Positions 23,279-31,306 of a DNA stretch of 41,188 nt are shown one piece after another. The stretch is taken from NCBI GenBank assembly GCA_030593885.1, contig JAUVGH010000017.1, positions 1 to 41,188 on the forward strand, given 5' to 3'. The notes beneath the pieces are model-generated. The model was not told where the DNA came from. It saw only the letters and a program-made list of their open reading frames with translations, and did no database searches. Numbering within the stretch: the stretch's first letter is position 1; each line of letters starts with the position of its first letter. Source of the DNA: Methanomassiliicoccales archaeon (GTDB taxonomy: Archaea > Thermoplasmatota > Thermoplasmata > RBG-16-68-12 > SOIM01). A program made the position numbers and the translations under genes.

Positions 23279-23576
23279 CCTCTTCCTCCTCTATCTCCTC
23301 GATGTATATACCGAACTCGGGGCATATATCCTCGCAGTGAAGGCAGACGATGCATTCCTTTTCCTTGCCCTCCACGACCTTGGGGATCTTGTAGCCCTTC
23401 TTGTTCCTCTCGTCGGACTCCACGAGTATCTCCTTGGGACAGAACTCGATGCAGTAGTTGCACGCCTTGCATCTCTCGGCGATGATGATGACCTTGCCTA
23501 TGGGGACCTTGTGTTTGTGAAAATCAAGTGGTTTGCGCCAGTACTTCTTCTCTTCACCGCCCTCGGGCAGTGCCAT
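23265..23576 (-). CDS. korD: 2-oxoacid:ferredoxin oxidoreductase, delta (ferredoxin) subunit (cluster 1)
   Basis: A two-cluster ferredoxin-like subunit with CKACNYCIEFCP and CIVCLHCEDICP, each able to hold a 4Fe-4S cluster, followed by a very acidic tail. It relays electrons from the catalytic subunits to soluble ferredoxin. The ATG at 23576 begins MALPEGGEE, which fits the family; the in-frame TTG at 23606 would add a hydrophobic stretch unlike relatives. It is the first gene of the long minus-strand run. Confidence 0.85.
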   Translation of the reverse strand: MALPEGGEEKKYWRKPLDFHKHKVPIGKVIIIAERCKACNYCIEFCPKEILVESDERNKKGYKIPKVVEGKEKECIVCLHCEDICPEFGIYIEEIEEEEDDET

Positions 23577-23674
23577 TACGATGGATATCGACACCGGGAT
23601 TATCAAGCGCTCACCTGCGAATTGTTGCCGTCTGGATTCCTAAATCGCTGGCTATCTGGTGTTAATGCTGTACT

Positions 23675-23684
23675 CTTCTTAAAG
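23675..23684 (-). promoter_or_regulatory. Putative TATA box of the kor-hdr operon
   Basis: On the minus strand the sequence reads CTTTAAGAAG. It lies about 100 bases before the korD ATG, so the transcript would have a leader of about 70 bases. It is the best TATA-like site in the 228 bases between korD and the divergent Ogg2 gene. Confidence 0.35.
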
Positions 23685-23768
23685 GTTGTCTTATTCGTTC
23701 TGGAAAGCGGAGGAAAGGATGGTGAAAGTTGCGAAAATAGTTGGGGGATATCGCGCTAGTCGTCAGCA

Positions 23769-23777
23769 TTCTATAGG
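23769..23777 (+). promoter_or_regulatory. Putative TATA box of the Ogg2 gene
   Basis: TTCTATAGG lies about 30 bases before the ATG at 23805. There is no good ribosome binding site, so a leaderless transcript is likely. Confidence 0.35.
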
Positions 23778-23804
23778 AAACCGCTAATATCCGAATTGAC
23801 GAGC

Positions 23805-24446
23805 ATGAGCGACATCGAAGAACTGAGATCCACATACAAGAAAAGGAAGAACGTCATCGAGAAGAGACTCAAGGATTTCGAGAAGGTGGGGAAGGGGAAG
23901 TTCAAGGTCCTGTTTCCGGAGCTGGTCTATTGCCTGCTTACCCCCCAATCGAGAGCCAGGAACTGCGATGCCGCGGTCAATGAGCTTCAGAAGAAGGGAC
24001 TGCTTTTCAAGGGAGAGGAAGAACAGATTGCAGAGGCTCTCTCTGGTGTCAGGTTCAGGAACACAAAGGCGCAACGGATCGTGGGTGCAAGAAATCTGTT
24101 CGTGGGTCAAGGTGCCTATGACCTGGAGATGATCCTCCAAAAAGGAACCAAACCGAGAGTCCTAAGGGAATGGTTCGTGACGAACGTGAAGGGTCTGGGC
24201 TACAAGGAGGCGAGTCATTTTCTCAGGAACATCGGTGTTGGCTTTGATCTGGCGATCCTTGACAGACACATATTGAAGAACTTGTGGGAGTACGGGGTGA
24301 TGAAGGAGATTCCGCCGAGCCTCACAAAGAAGAAGTACCTGGACACAGAGAAGAAGATGAAGAGATTCTCCAAGGAGATCGGGATCGAGATGCGCGCTCT
24401 GGACCTGCTGTTCTGGTCGATGGAGACGGGTGAGGTTTTCAAGTAG
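23805..24446 (+). CDS. Archaeal 8-oxoguanine DNA glycosylase/AP lyase, Ogg2 type
   Basis: The 213-residue protein shows the helix-hairpin-helix core of this family. FPELVYCLLTPQSRA lies near residue 40, VKGLGYKEASHFLRNIG near 125-140 with the lysine that attacks the sugar, and AILDRHILK with the catalytic Asp about 18 residues later. Length and motif order fit Ogg2 enzymes such as that of Methanocaldococcus jannaschii. It removes oxidised guanine from DNA and can nick the abasic site. The ATG at 23805 is preferred over an in-frame TTG nine bases earlier because the latter has no supporting signal. It is divergent from the kor-hdr operon. Confidence 0.85.
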   Translation: MSDIEELRSTYKKRKNVIEKRLKDFEKVGKGKFKVLFPELVYCLLTPQSRARNCDAAVNELQKKGLLFKGEEEQIAEALSGVRFRNTKAQRIVGARNLFVGQGAYDLEMILQKGTKPRVLREWFVTNVKGLGYKEASHFLRNIGVGFDLAILDRHILKNLWEYGVMKEIPPSLTKKKYLDTEKKMKRFSKEIGIEMRALDLLFWSMETGEVFK

Positions 24447-24501
24447 CCTGCCGGAGAACATAGAGTTATGATTCGGTTCGACGTTATTGGTGTTGAGCAT
24501 T

Positions 24502-24795
24502 ATGCAACAGAAGGCGAAGGGGGAAGTGGGAATAGAGGGATTGGATATGGAGGAGGAAGTCCGATTGTTGCTGGAGTTCACCAAGGATTGGGAATGGGTG
24601 CTTTCCCATGAGGAATCTCTGAGAAAGGAATACCCCAGAAAGGTAATTGCAGTCAGACGTGGGAAGGTAATCTCAAGCTCAAAAGAGCGATCTGGACTGC
24701 ATGACAAGCTGAATGAGATGGGTGTTGACCCCAAATCCGTCCTGATAACGTACATAACTGAGAAACCAGTGAAATACCTACTGCCAAACCAGTGA
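24502..24795 (+). CDS. DUF5678-domain protein
   Basis: A 97-residue acidic protein whose C-terminal part matches the DUF5678 pattern: YPRKVIAVRRGKVISS, then a helix and GVDPKSVLITYI. The N-terminal segment is a charged helix. In archaea this domain is often encoded next to a retropepsin-like protein, as here, where the next gene overlaps by four bases (GTGA). The pair may act as a small toxin-antitoxin-like or protein quality unit, but its role is not established. The in-frame TTG at 24487 is a possible alternative start. Confidence 0.65.
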   Translation: MQQKAKGEVGIEGLDMEEEVRLLLEFTKDWEWVLSHEESLRKEYPRKVIAVRRGKVISSSKERSGLHDKLNEMGVDPKSVLITYITEKPVKYLLPNQ

Positions 24796-25245
24796 GATAC
24801 CAAGGGTCTTTGATGAGAATCCCAGCGAAGTTTGACCCAGGCAAGACACTGATCTATCTGACATCCCAGATTCTTGTCAACGGTATTGCCCGGAGGATTC
24901 GCTTCCTTATTGACACGGACTCGTCAGTTACAACCATATCACAGGGGGATGCGAAGAACTTGGGCATAGACACGTCAAAGCTGAAGAAGAGAGGTCGATC
25001 TTCAATGACATTTTGCCGGTCATGTCAAGCCCCTCAGACTCTGCAATGTGGATTTCATAATTGTGGAGAACAGGAGGAGGTTCGTCTTGGAGCATCTCGA
25101 TTCTGTGGATGTTCTGCCATCAACTGGTGACCGAGAGCTGGATTCATCTCTCCCCAGCGTCTTGGGAATGGACTTCTTGAACGAGTGTTCTTACTCGCTT
25201 CATGTCTGTCCGAAGAAGAATGAGGCTTTTTTGGAGAAGTGTTGA
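24792..25245 (+). pseudogene. Retropepsin-like aspartic protease gene with a frameshift
   Basis: The first 75 codons read as a retropepsin-like domain: KTLIYLTSQILVNG, RFLIDTDSSVTTIS with the active-site position, then DAKNLGIDTSKLKKRGRS. At the T-run ACATTTTGCC (about 25008-25017) the homology leaves this frame and continues in the +1 frame as FAGHVKPLRLCNVDFIIVEN and later SVLGMDFLNECSYSL, ending at 25245. Removing one T would restore a single frame of normal length. Besides the shift, the catalytic motif is DTD instead of DTG/DTA. Either the gene is decaying or the shift is a sequencing error; the altered motif argues for real decay. Confidence 0.6.
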
Positions 25246-25283
25246 TTGGTGAGGAGTGGTTCCTCGTCGCTACCCAAGAGGTT

Positions 25284-26966
25284 CTAGTCCGTATGCCATG
25301 AGACCGACCAGGATATGAGCGGCTGCTCATGATCCCGGTACTTCGAAGTATTCACGTACCCTAGAATCAGTTCGAATCCAGCTGAACTTGTAGAAACAGC
25401 AATGAAGTAATCCCCGGAATTCAGATAGCCGTTGTCATCCGCGTCCTCAAAGGTCACATTCAGACCGTCAACGCTCTGATTGAAATCGACAGTCAAGTTC
25501 TCGAACGATAGAACGGACAATCCATCCTTTTTGATGTCAACCACCATTTTCTGATAATCGCCGCCCAGGAATACCCCAGGCATCCCGTACATCCTGTCAA
25601 TCTGAAGTTTGTACTTTCGATTGACGGGGAAATCAAGGATTTCGGACTCGAACCATTCTATGATCGGCACATTCGCAGTCGTGGCGCCAAGTCCAGCCTG
25701 CCAGCTAATCCCGGAAAGTCTGTTATCATTCTTTTTCACCCGAAATGAGTAGTTGGCCAGATTGGTGAGACCTTCGATTTCGAATACATCCCCTTCGCTT
25801 ACCATGCCGTTTGAGTCTTCATCAAGGAATGTGACATTGATGCCCATTTCCGAGATAACCTCCCCATTGTCCAGGGTCAGGCAATCCAGAGCCAGGCTTA
25901 CAGACCAGAGCTCGCATTCGGCATCCTCCAACGGGAGGTCACCCGACATATTCTTCATTTCAATACTCACGGTAACTCCGCCGGATGTCACGATTTGAGA
26001 AAGGATCTTCATTCCAACCCAGGTAACGTCAGTCTCTTCTGGCACGGTGAGGTCCAGAAAACCCAGAGTCCCTCTTTTTGTCATAACTATATGAGCCTCT
26101 CCTTCGAGAACTCCCGCTCCAAGAACGCCCCCGTTCACCAAGAGTTGGTATGTGAAAACTGAACTGTCTTCGAGTGGCCGAGAGAGGTTGAGCCGGAAGT
26201 AATCATTTCTATCCAAAAGACCATCGGAATTCGCGTCGATGAATGCGAGTGTTCCATTATTCCCTGTCTGCTGCTCCAGCGTCTCCATGTAGTCAATCTC
26301 GTAGCTTAACGTATAGACATGCCAGCTTCTGCCTGTGAGCTTCCTGAGTGAGGCATTGAATAGCGACAAAGGAAAGCTTTCCGCCCAAACGGGAAGAGTG
26401 GCCACGATGGTGGCATTAGATGATGGGTCATCCCTGGGAATAAGGTAGAGACCACCAAACTGGCTGTATCCTAATGATTGATAGTACAGATAAAACTCAT
26501 TCTCAAGAACGGGGAAATTCAGTTGTGGCGAGAAGACTCCTTCTTCATCGTTGTAATGACCCCATTCGAAGTGAACATCCCTGACTATGTAGTCTCCAAT
26601 CTTGATATCTCGCTTACCCCATACAACCAAACTTAGATCTCTATAATCATCGAGCTCGACAAAAACCATAGGACCGAATGTGGTCGAGTTCACACGCAGG
26701 AAGCCTGTGATTTCACCTCCGACCGTGAAGCTCTTTCCGGCCAGATCGGGATTGAAGTAGGGGGGATCATACCAATCCACAATCTCCTCGCCCAGATCTC
26801 TGATCGGTATGGGTCGCAACAGGAAATACCAGATGCTGAAACTTGCCAGGACAACAACAATGACAACTACTATGACCATAATCTTCTTGTTCAAACGTGG
26901 TTCCCTATCAGAAGGTTCCTTGATCTCCTCTTCAGGAATCCCTCCATCCTCTAAGTCATCGCTCAT
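25284..26966 (-). CDS. Membrane-anchored extracellular protein with EF-hand-like loops (copy 1)
   Basis: An acidic N-terminal 28 residues precede one transmembrane helix (about 30-51) and a large outer domain with N-glycosylation-like NxT/S sites. Residues 75-135 look like an OB-type beta barrel (FTVGGEITGF, VWGKRDIKIGDYIV). Three calcium-loop-like segments follow: DANSDGLLDRND (about 244), DEDSNGMVSEGD (about 383) and DADDNGYLNSGD (about 509), each followed by a similar beta unit. The start is the ATG at 26966, with a TATA box about 30 bases upstream, so the message is probably leaderless. Copy 2 at 28103-29815 has the same layout. The two flank an iron permease gene. The function is unknown; metal binding at the cell surface is plausible. 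Confidence 0.7.
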   Translation of the reverse strand: MSDDLEDGGIPEEEIKEPSDREPRLNKKIMVIVVVIVVVLASFSIWYFLLRPIPIRDLGEEIVDWYDPPYFNPDLAGKSFTVGGEITGFLRVNSTTFGPMVFVELDDYRDLSLVVWGKRDIKIGDYIVRDVHFEWGHYNDEEGVFSPQLNFPVLENEFYLYYQSLGYSQFGGLYLIPRDDPSSNATIVATLPVWAESFPLSLFNASLRKLTGRSWHVYTLSYEIDYMETLEQQTGNNGTLAFIDANSDGLLDRNDYFRLNLSRPLEDSSVFTYQLLVNGGVLGAGVLEGEAHIVMTKRGTLGFLDLTVPEETDVTWVGMKILSQIVTSGGVTVSIEMKNMSGDLPLEDAECELWSVSLALDCLTLDNGEVISEMGINVTFLDEDSNGMVSEGDVFEIEGLTNLANYSFRVKKNDNRLSGISWQAGLGATTANVPIIEWFESEILDFPVNRKYKLQIDRMYGMPGVFLGGDYQKMVVDIKKDGLSVLSFENLTVDFNQSVDGLNVTFEDADDNGYLNSGDYFIAVSTSSAGFELILGYVNTSKYRDHEQPLISWSVSWHTD

Positions 26967-26990
26967 CAAACACAGAATTGGAACACGTTC

Positions 26991-27000
26991 ATTAATAAGT
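26991..27000 (-). promoter_or_regulatory. Putative TATA box of EF-hand-like copy 1
   Basis: On the minus strand ACTTATTAAT is 25-34 bases before the ATG at 26966, as expected for a leaderless transcript. No ribosome binding site is visible. Confidence 0.45.
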
Positions 27001-27074
27001 TGTGCGGAACCGACACAGAGAAGGATTCTGAGAAGTGCATGTCAGAAACTCGTGATGTTTTAATACTTAATCAG

Positions 27075-27084
27075 CTCTAAATAT
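27075..27084 (+). promoter_or_regulatory. Putative TATA box of the iron permease gene
   Basis: CTCTAAATAT directly adjoins the palindrome that follows and lies about 50 bases before the ATG at 27133. The predicted transcript start would be near 27110. Confidence 0.4.
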
Positions 27085-27099
27085 TTCGGTAAACCGAAA
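27084..27099 (+). promoter_or_regulatory. Palindromic operator candidate, metal-type regulator
   Basis: TTTCGGT-AA-ACCGAAA is a perfect seven-base inverted repeat with a two-base spacer, overlapping the end of the TATA element. A bound repressor would exclude the transcription factors. Upstream of an FTR1-type iron transporter, a DtxR-family iron-dependent repressor is the obvious candidate, but no regulator gene is in this window. Confidence 0.5.
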
Positions 27100-27132
27100 A
27101 ATTGTCTTATTTGGCGAGCGGAACGTGGAAAT

Positions 27133-28077
27133 ATGCTGGGACAGTATCTCATAACCTTCAGGGAAGTCCTGGAGGCCTCATTGATAACGGCCATAATCCT
27201 GGCCTATCTGACAAGGACCGGCAGGGAGCATCTTACGCGTTATGTCTGGATCGGAGTTTACATCTCTGTAGGCGTGAGCCTCGTGCTAGGTGCGATTATC
27301 TGGACGGCCTACGGCACATTGGACAAGCCGAGCAAGGTACTGTTCGAAGGTGTGGCGGCGCTGGTAGCGGTCGCCGTGCTGACGTCCATGATATACTGGA
27401 TGGCGCTCAAAGGCAGGCACATCAAGGAAGAGATGGAGGAGAAGCTCGGAGTGGCGGTGAAACGTGGTGCGATGATCGCGTTGATATCGCTGGCCTTCAT
27501 AGTGGTCTTCAGAGAGGGGCTTGAGACGGTCCTGTTCTTGACGCCCTTCCTGGTGACGGATGTCGCTGGTACCGTGGCCGGTGCTGCGCTCGGGATCATA
27601 TCTGGATTCGTTCTGGCATTTGCCATATTCAAGGTGGGTATGAAGATCAACCTCCACAGGTTCTTCTACTTCACGAGCATCCTGCTGATACTTCTGGCTG
27701 CTGGACTCTTGGGCTACGGCCTCCATGAACTGACGGAATATGTTGTGGTCACTGGTGGGGACCCTGGATGGCTCGGAGCGAACGCGTATGTGCTTGACAT
27801 TTCGTCGGATAGCATCTTTCACCACAAGGGCGGGATAGGTTCGATATTTGCAGTGATGTTCGGGTACTCTGTGAAGATGGAGTGGATCAGGGTTATTGCT
27901 CATGCGATTTATCTGGCTGTGATGATGCCGCTGGTTGTTATAATCTACAAGAGGCCCGATTTGATTGAGAAGTTCTCTAAGGAAATCAAAAGAATGTTCA
28001 GAATATTCTCCCGTCCCAAGACCTCAGATGAGGTCGACAAGGGTAGCAGCGAAAGGTTGGAAACCGAGACCGCTTGA
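27133..28077 (+). CDS. FTR1-family iron permease
   Basis: A 314-residue protein with about seven hydrophobic helices. Two REXXE motifs, the iron-binding signature of the FTR1 family, are present: REVLE at 10-14 and REGLE at 127-131. Length and spacing fit the family. FTR1 proteins move iron across the cytoplasmic membrane; in bacteria (EfeU) and fungi a partner oxidase is required, which is not seen next to this gene. The C-terminus is hydrophilic and charged, in the cytoplasm. The gene is preceded by a palindrome overlapping its TATA box, so expression probably responds to metal. The neighbouring surface proteins with acidic calcium-type loops could be functional partners, but they face the other way. 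Confidence 0.88.
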   Translation: MLGQYLITFREVLEASLITAIILAYLTRTGREHLTRYVWIGVYISVGVSLVLGAIIWTAYGTLDKPSKVLFEGVAALVAVAVLTSMIYWMALKGRHIKEEMEEKLGVAVKRGAMIALISLAFIVVFREGLETVLFLTPFLVTDVAGTVAGAALGIISGFVLAFAIFKVGMKINLHRFFYFTSILLILLAAGLLGYGLHELTEYVVVTGGDPGWLGANAYVLDISSDSIFHHKGGIGSIFAVMFGYSVKMEWIRVIAHAIYLAVMMPLVVIIYKRPDLIEKFSKEIKRMFRIFSRPKTSDEVDKGSSERLETETA

Positions 28078-28102
28078 TTGTAGATGCGTTGCTCACTCTG
28101 CG

Positions 28103-29815
28103 TCAGCTAGTCTGCCAAGAGATGGACCATGAAATCAAGACTTGCTCGCGTCGAGGGGAGCCAACGAAATTCACGTAGCTGACCGTGAGCAGGAACTCGG
28201 CAGGAACAGTTGCATTGCAGACGAAGAAGTCGCCCGCATCTACATACCCATTCCCATCTGAGTCTTCAAAAATCACATTGATGCCAGGAGCAGTATAATT
28301 GAAATCATCAGTCAGATTGGCAAATGAAACAACCGACTGCCCGTTCATCAACACATCGACCGCCATTCTCTCTTTCAAATCTCCCAAGGGAACCGCAGGA
28401 ATCCCGTACATCCTTCCAATCTGTAACTTGAAAGCGCGATTGACAGGAGGGTCCAGAGGATGAGGCTCTTCCCATTCAATGATTGGCAGGTGTCCAGAGA
28501 ATGCTCCAAGTCCTGCTGTCCATTCAAGATAGGCAATCCCATGTTCGTCTTCCAAGATCGAAAAGGTATACTCCGCCAAGTTGGTCAGACCTGATACTAT
28601 GAAGGAGTCTCCAGTGTCAAGATAGCCATTCTGATTCACATCGGAGAAGTTTATAGAAATGTTGCCTTCGGCAGCAACCTCTCCCTCACTCAAAGAAGCG
28701 CAATTCAACCCGTTTCCCCCATCCCATAGACGGCAGCTTACATTTTGAATCTCAAATGGAGGACCCAACGTACTTGAAATGACCAGCTCGGTGGATACGC
28801 CTGCGGGAGTCACTGTTTGGGAATTGATACTCATTTTGGCACTGGTGCCAATGAAAGATTCAGGGGCTGGCAGGAGGATGAGCCCGAACACTCCTCTATT
28901 CGTCATGGTTATATAGCATTCGCCCTCCAGCACGCCATATCCTTCGACTCCATCATTTATCCGCATGTAATAGGTGAGCACTGAATTGTCATCACTGGGA
29001 CGACTTAGGTTGACCTGAAAGAAGTCCCAGCTATCAAGCAGACTATTGGAGTTTGAATCCACGAACCTCAAAGACCCTTTGGCTCCAATAGACTGTTCAA
29101 GAGTATCCAGATGATCGATCTCAAGACCATCTTTGTATCCCCTAGAGTAGTCCCAATGATCGTCGGGAGGGCCACGAATCCCCTTTCTCAATGAAACGTT
29201 AAACAATCCCAAGGGGAATGTTCCGCTGGTCCCTTCCTTATAGACATCTATCCTGACAGAATCGGAATTCAGATCGTTCCGTGGAAAAAGAGAGATTCCG
29301 CCACTTCGGCTGTAGACGGATGCTTCCAGGTATGCATTGAAAGCCGTCCTCACCACCGGATAATCAACCTGAGGCGAGAACACCCCAGAGTAATCGTTGT
29401 ACGTACCCCACTCAAAATGGACCTCTCTGACAATCGTGTCACCGATTTCGAAGTCGGGTTCTTTCCAGTCGATGAGTTGCAGGAGCTTGGCGCCTTCAAG
29501 CATGATGAAAGTCAATGGACCGAGAGTGGTGAAGTTGTATGAATCGAAGGACGCGACCTTACCCTCTACCATAGCGCGAGTACCCGCAAGGCTTGGGGCG
29601 AAACTAGGTGTATCATACTCACCAATGAACTTGGCCTCAAGCTCGCCTATGGTCCAAGGGCGAAAATAGGTATACCATATCCCAAAACTGGATAGAACTA
29701 CGGCAACCACTATTATGACGGCCCATATCTTTTTTCTAAATGCTCTTTGCTCTGGAGTGGGGAACTCGATTTCATCCAGATCTTCTGGCCCTCCTTCCTC
29801 CACGTCATCGATCAT
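28103..29815 (-). CDS. Membrane-anchored extracellular protein with EF-hand-like loops (copy 2)
   Basis: This 570-residue paralogue of the 25284-26966 protein has the same plan: an acidic cytoplasmic start, a helix (IWAVIIVVAVVLSSFGIW, about 30-48), an OB-like beta domain ending in EIGDTIVREVHFEWG, and three loops, DSNSNSLLDSWD, DVNQNGYLDTGD and DSDGNGYVDAGD. The first loop has lost its central Gly and may not bind metal. Shared phrases such as FEWG.YND..GVFSPQ and VNR.YKLQI.RMYG confirm paralogy. It ends 25 bases from the convergent FTR1 gene and starts 70 bases downstream of the second kor cluster. Function unknown. Confidence 0.7.
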   Translation of the reverse strand: MIDDVEEGGPEDLDEIEFPTPEQRAFRKKIWAVIIVVAVVLSSFGIWYTYFRPWTIGELEAKFIGEYDTPSFAPSLAGTRAMVEGKVASFDSYNFTTLGPLTFIMLEGAKLLQLIDWKEPDFEIGDTIVREVHFEWGTYNDYSGVFSPQVDYPVVRTAFNAYLEASVYSRSGGISLFPRNDLNSDSVRIDVYKEGTSGTFPLGLFNVSLRKGIRGPPDDHWDYSRGYKDGLEIDHLDTLEQSIGAKGSLRFVDSNSNSLLDSWDFFQVNLSRPSDDNSVLTYYMRINDGVEGYGVLEGECYITMTNRGVFGLILLPAPESFIGTSAKMSINSQTVTPAGVSTELVISSTLGPPFEIQNVSCRLWDGGNGLNCASLSEGEVAAEGNISINFSDVNQNGYLDTGDSFIVSGLTNLAEYTFSILEDEHGIAYLEWTAGLGAFSGHLPIIEWEEPHPLDPPVNRAFKLQIGRMYGIPAVPLGDLKERMAVDVLMNGQSVVSFANLTDDFNYTAPGINVIFEDSDGNGYVDAGDFFVCNATVPAEFLLTVSYVNFVGSPRREQVLISWSISWQTS

Positions 29816-29885
29816 CCAAAGCCAAAATCACTCTACTTCCATATGAACCCTACGATGGAGCTCTCAAAGGAATCAAGAACCAGCA

Positions 29886-30491
29886 TCAGCCCCAGTCGAC
29901 CTGGATCCTTCCTCCACACTCGTTACCCAACTCGAATCCCTTGTCCACTGCTTTTGAGTTCAGCTCATGTGTAGCAGGCGGAAGCATGTCCTTCATCGCA
30001 CTCTTCAGAGAATCCACTTCAACAACGTCGGTCATCGCAACAACGGCACCAAGCATCACCATGTTCGCGGCGATCTTGTTACCCAGTTCAGACGCCATCA
30101 CTGTGGCCGGTATCTCGCAGTACTCCCCTCCAGGCCTGCTCTTCACCGTATCTGGGTCAACGATCACCAAAGATGTGGGCTTGACATTTTCCCCGAACTT
30201 CACGAATGAGGCTTCAGACATGAGGACCAGAACATCCGGTATCGTGACCTCAGGAAAAGTGATCTCCTTCGTCGAGATCTTCACCTCGGCCTTGGTGGCA
30301 CTGCCTCTAACGCCAGAACCGAACGTCTGGGTCTGCACCACATATAACCCCGATTCCTCCCTCTTGTACTGGTCGTCCGTCTGAACGACGTGCTTGGACT
30401 CGTAAAGCGATGCGGCCCTTGCCAGTACAACGCTGGCCATTATCAGACCCTGACCGCCAAAACCCGACAACCTGATCTCGATGGTGTCCAT
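29886..30491 (-). CDS. korC: 2-oxoacid:ferredoxin oxidoreductase, gamma subunit (cluster 2)
   Basis: The N-terminal signature RLSGFGGQGLIMAS identifies the family. The coenzyme A segment is QTQTFGSGVRGSATKAEV, changed from the QSYGPEARGG of cluster 1; a 12-residue polar insertion (QTDDQYKREESG) precedes it. This divergence suggests a different acyl-CoA product or substrate. It follows korB by two bases and ends the cluster. Confidence 0.85.
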   Translation of the reverse strand: MDTIEIRLSGFGGQGLIMASVVLARAASLYESKHVVQTDDQYKREESGLYVVQTQTFGSGVRGSATKAEVKISTKEITFPEVTIPDVLVLMSEASFVKFGENVKPTSLVIVDPDTVKSRPGGEYCEIPATVMASELGNKIAANMVMLGAVVAMTDVVEVDSLKSAMKDMLPPATHELNSKAVDKGFELGNECGGRIQVDWG

Positions 30492-30493
30492 CC

Positions 30494-31306
30494 CTAATCG
30501 CCCCCCTCGATCGATTCGATGTACGACTTCCTCTGGGCATCCCTTATCACGCCGACGGTGATCTTGCCGGCCACGTGAAGGTCGATGTCGTCCTCTGTGG
30601 TCTTGCCGTCAGCCCTCATCTGTTCTATGTGGACGCTGTTCTCCTTCAGCCAACTGAGGTGCTCGACCGGGGTCTTGAGCTTGTTGTATCTTCCGAAGTA
30701 TACCGGACACGCGACCCAGGCCTCGATGAACCTGAACCCTTTCCTGTTCATGCCCTCTTCCATCACCCTGATCAGCTGCTTGGGATGTGCCGATGTGTAC
30801 CTCGCGACGTAGTTGGCGCCGGCCGCCGCAGCCAGTCTGGCCAGGTCGAAGGGGTATTCCGGATTTCCGCCCGGAGTGGTGGATGTGTTGTAACCGTGAA
30901 GGGTGGTGGACGACGCCTGCCCGCCGGTCATCCCGAAATTGTTGTTGTTGACGCATATGACGAAGAGGTCCATGTTCCTCCTGCAGGCCTGGATGAAGTG
31001 GTTCCCGCCTATGGCCCCGAGGTCCCCGTCACCGGTGAAGACGAAGACGTCCAGGTCCCTGTTGGCCAGTTTTAGCCCTGTGGCGTAGGCCAACCCGCGT
31101 CCATGAGTGGTGTGCAAGCTGTCGGCGTAAACATAGCCAGACACTCTGGAAGAGCAGCCGATGCCCGAGACGAAGGCGGTCTTGTCCAGGTCGATCCCCT
31201 GGTTGACGAACGCCCTCTGGAAGCAGGACATGGTGGTGCCGATGCCGCAGCCAGGGCAGAACATGTGTGGCCATCGGTCCTCCCTGTACACCTTGAAGTG
31301 CGTCAT
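30494..31306 (-). CDS. korB: 2-oxoacid:ferredoxin oxidoreductase, beta subunit (cluster 2)
   Basis: A 270-residue thiamine diphosphate subunit with MFCPGCGIGTT, GIGCSSR, GDGDLGAIGGNH and VNNNNFGMTGGQ. The start at 31306 overlaps the korA stop (ATGA). It is shorter at both ends than the cluster 1 homologue, lacking its 20-residue N-terminal extension. Substrate cannot be decided from sequence. Confidence 0.88.
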   Translation of the reverse strand: MTHFKVYREDRWPHMFCPGCGIGTTMSCFQRAFVNQGIDLDKTAFVSGIGCSSRVSGYVYADSLHTTHGRGLAYATGLKLANRDLDVFVFTGDGDLGAIGGNHFIQACRRNMDLFVICVNNNNFGMTGGQASSTTLHGYNTSTTPGGNPEYPFDLARLAAAAGANYVARYTSAHPKQLIRVMEEGMNRKGFRFIEAWVACPVYFGRYNKLKTPVEHLSWLKENSVHIEQMRADGKTTEDDIDLHVAGKITVGVIRDAQRKSYIESIEGGD

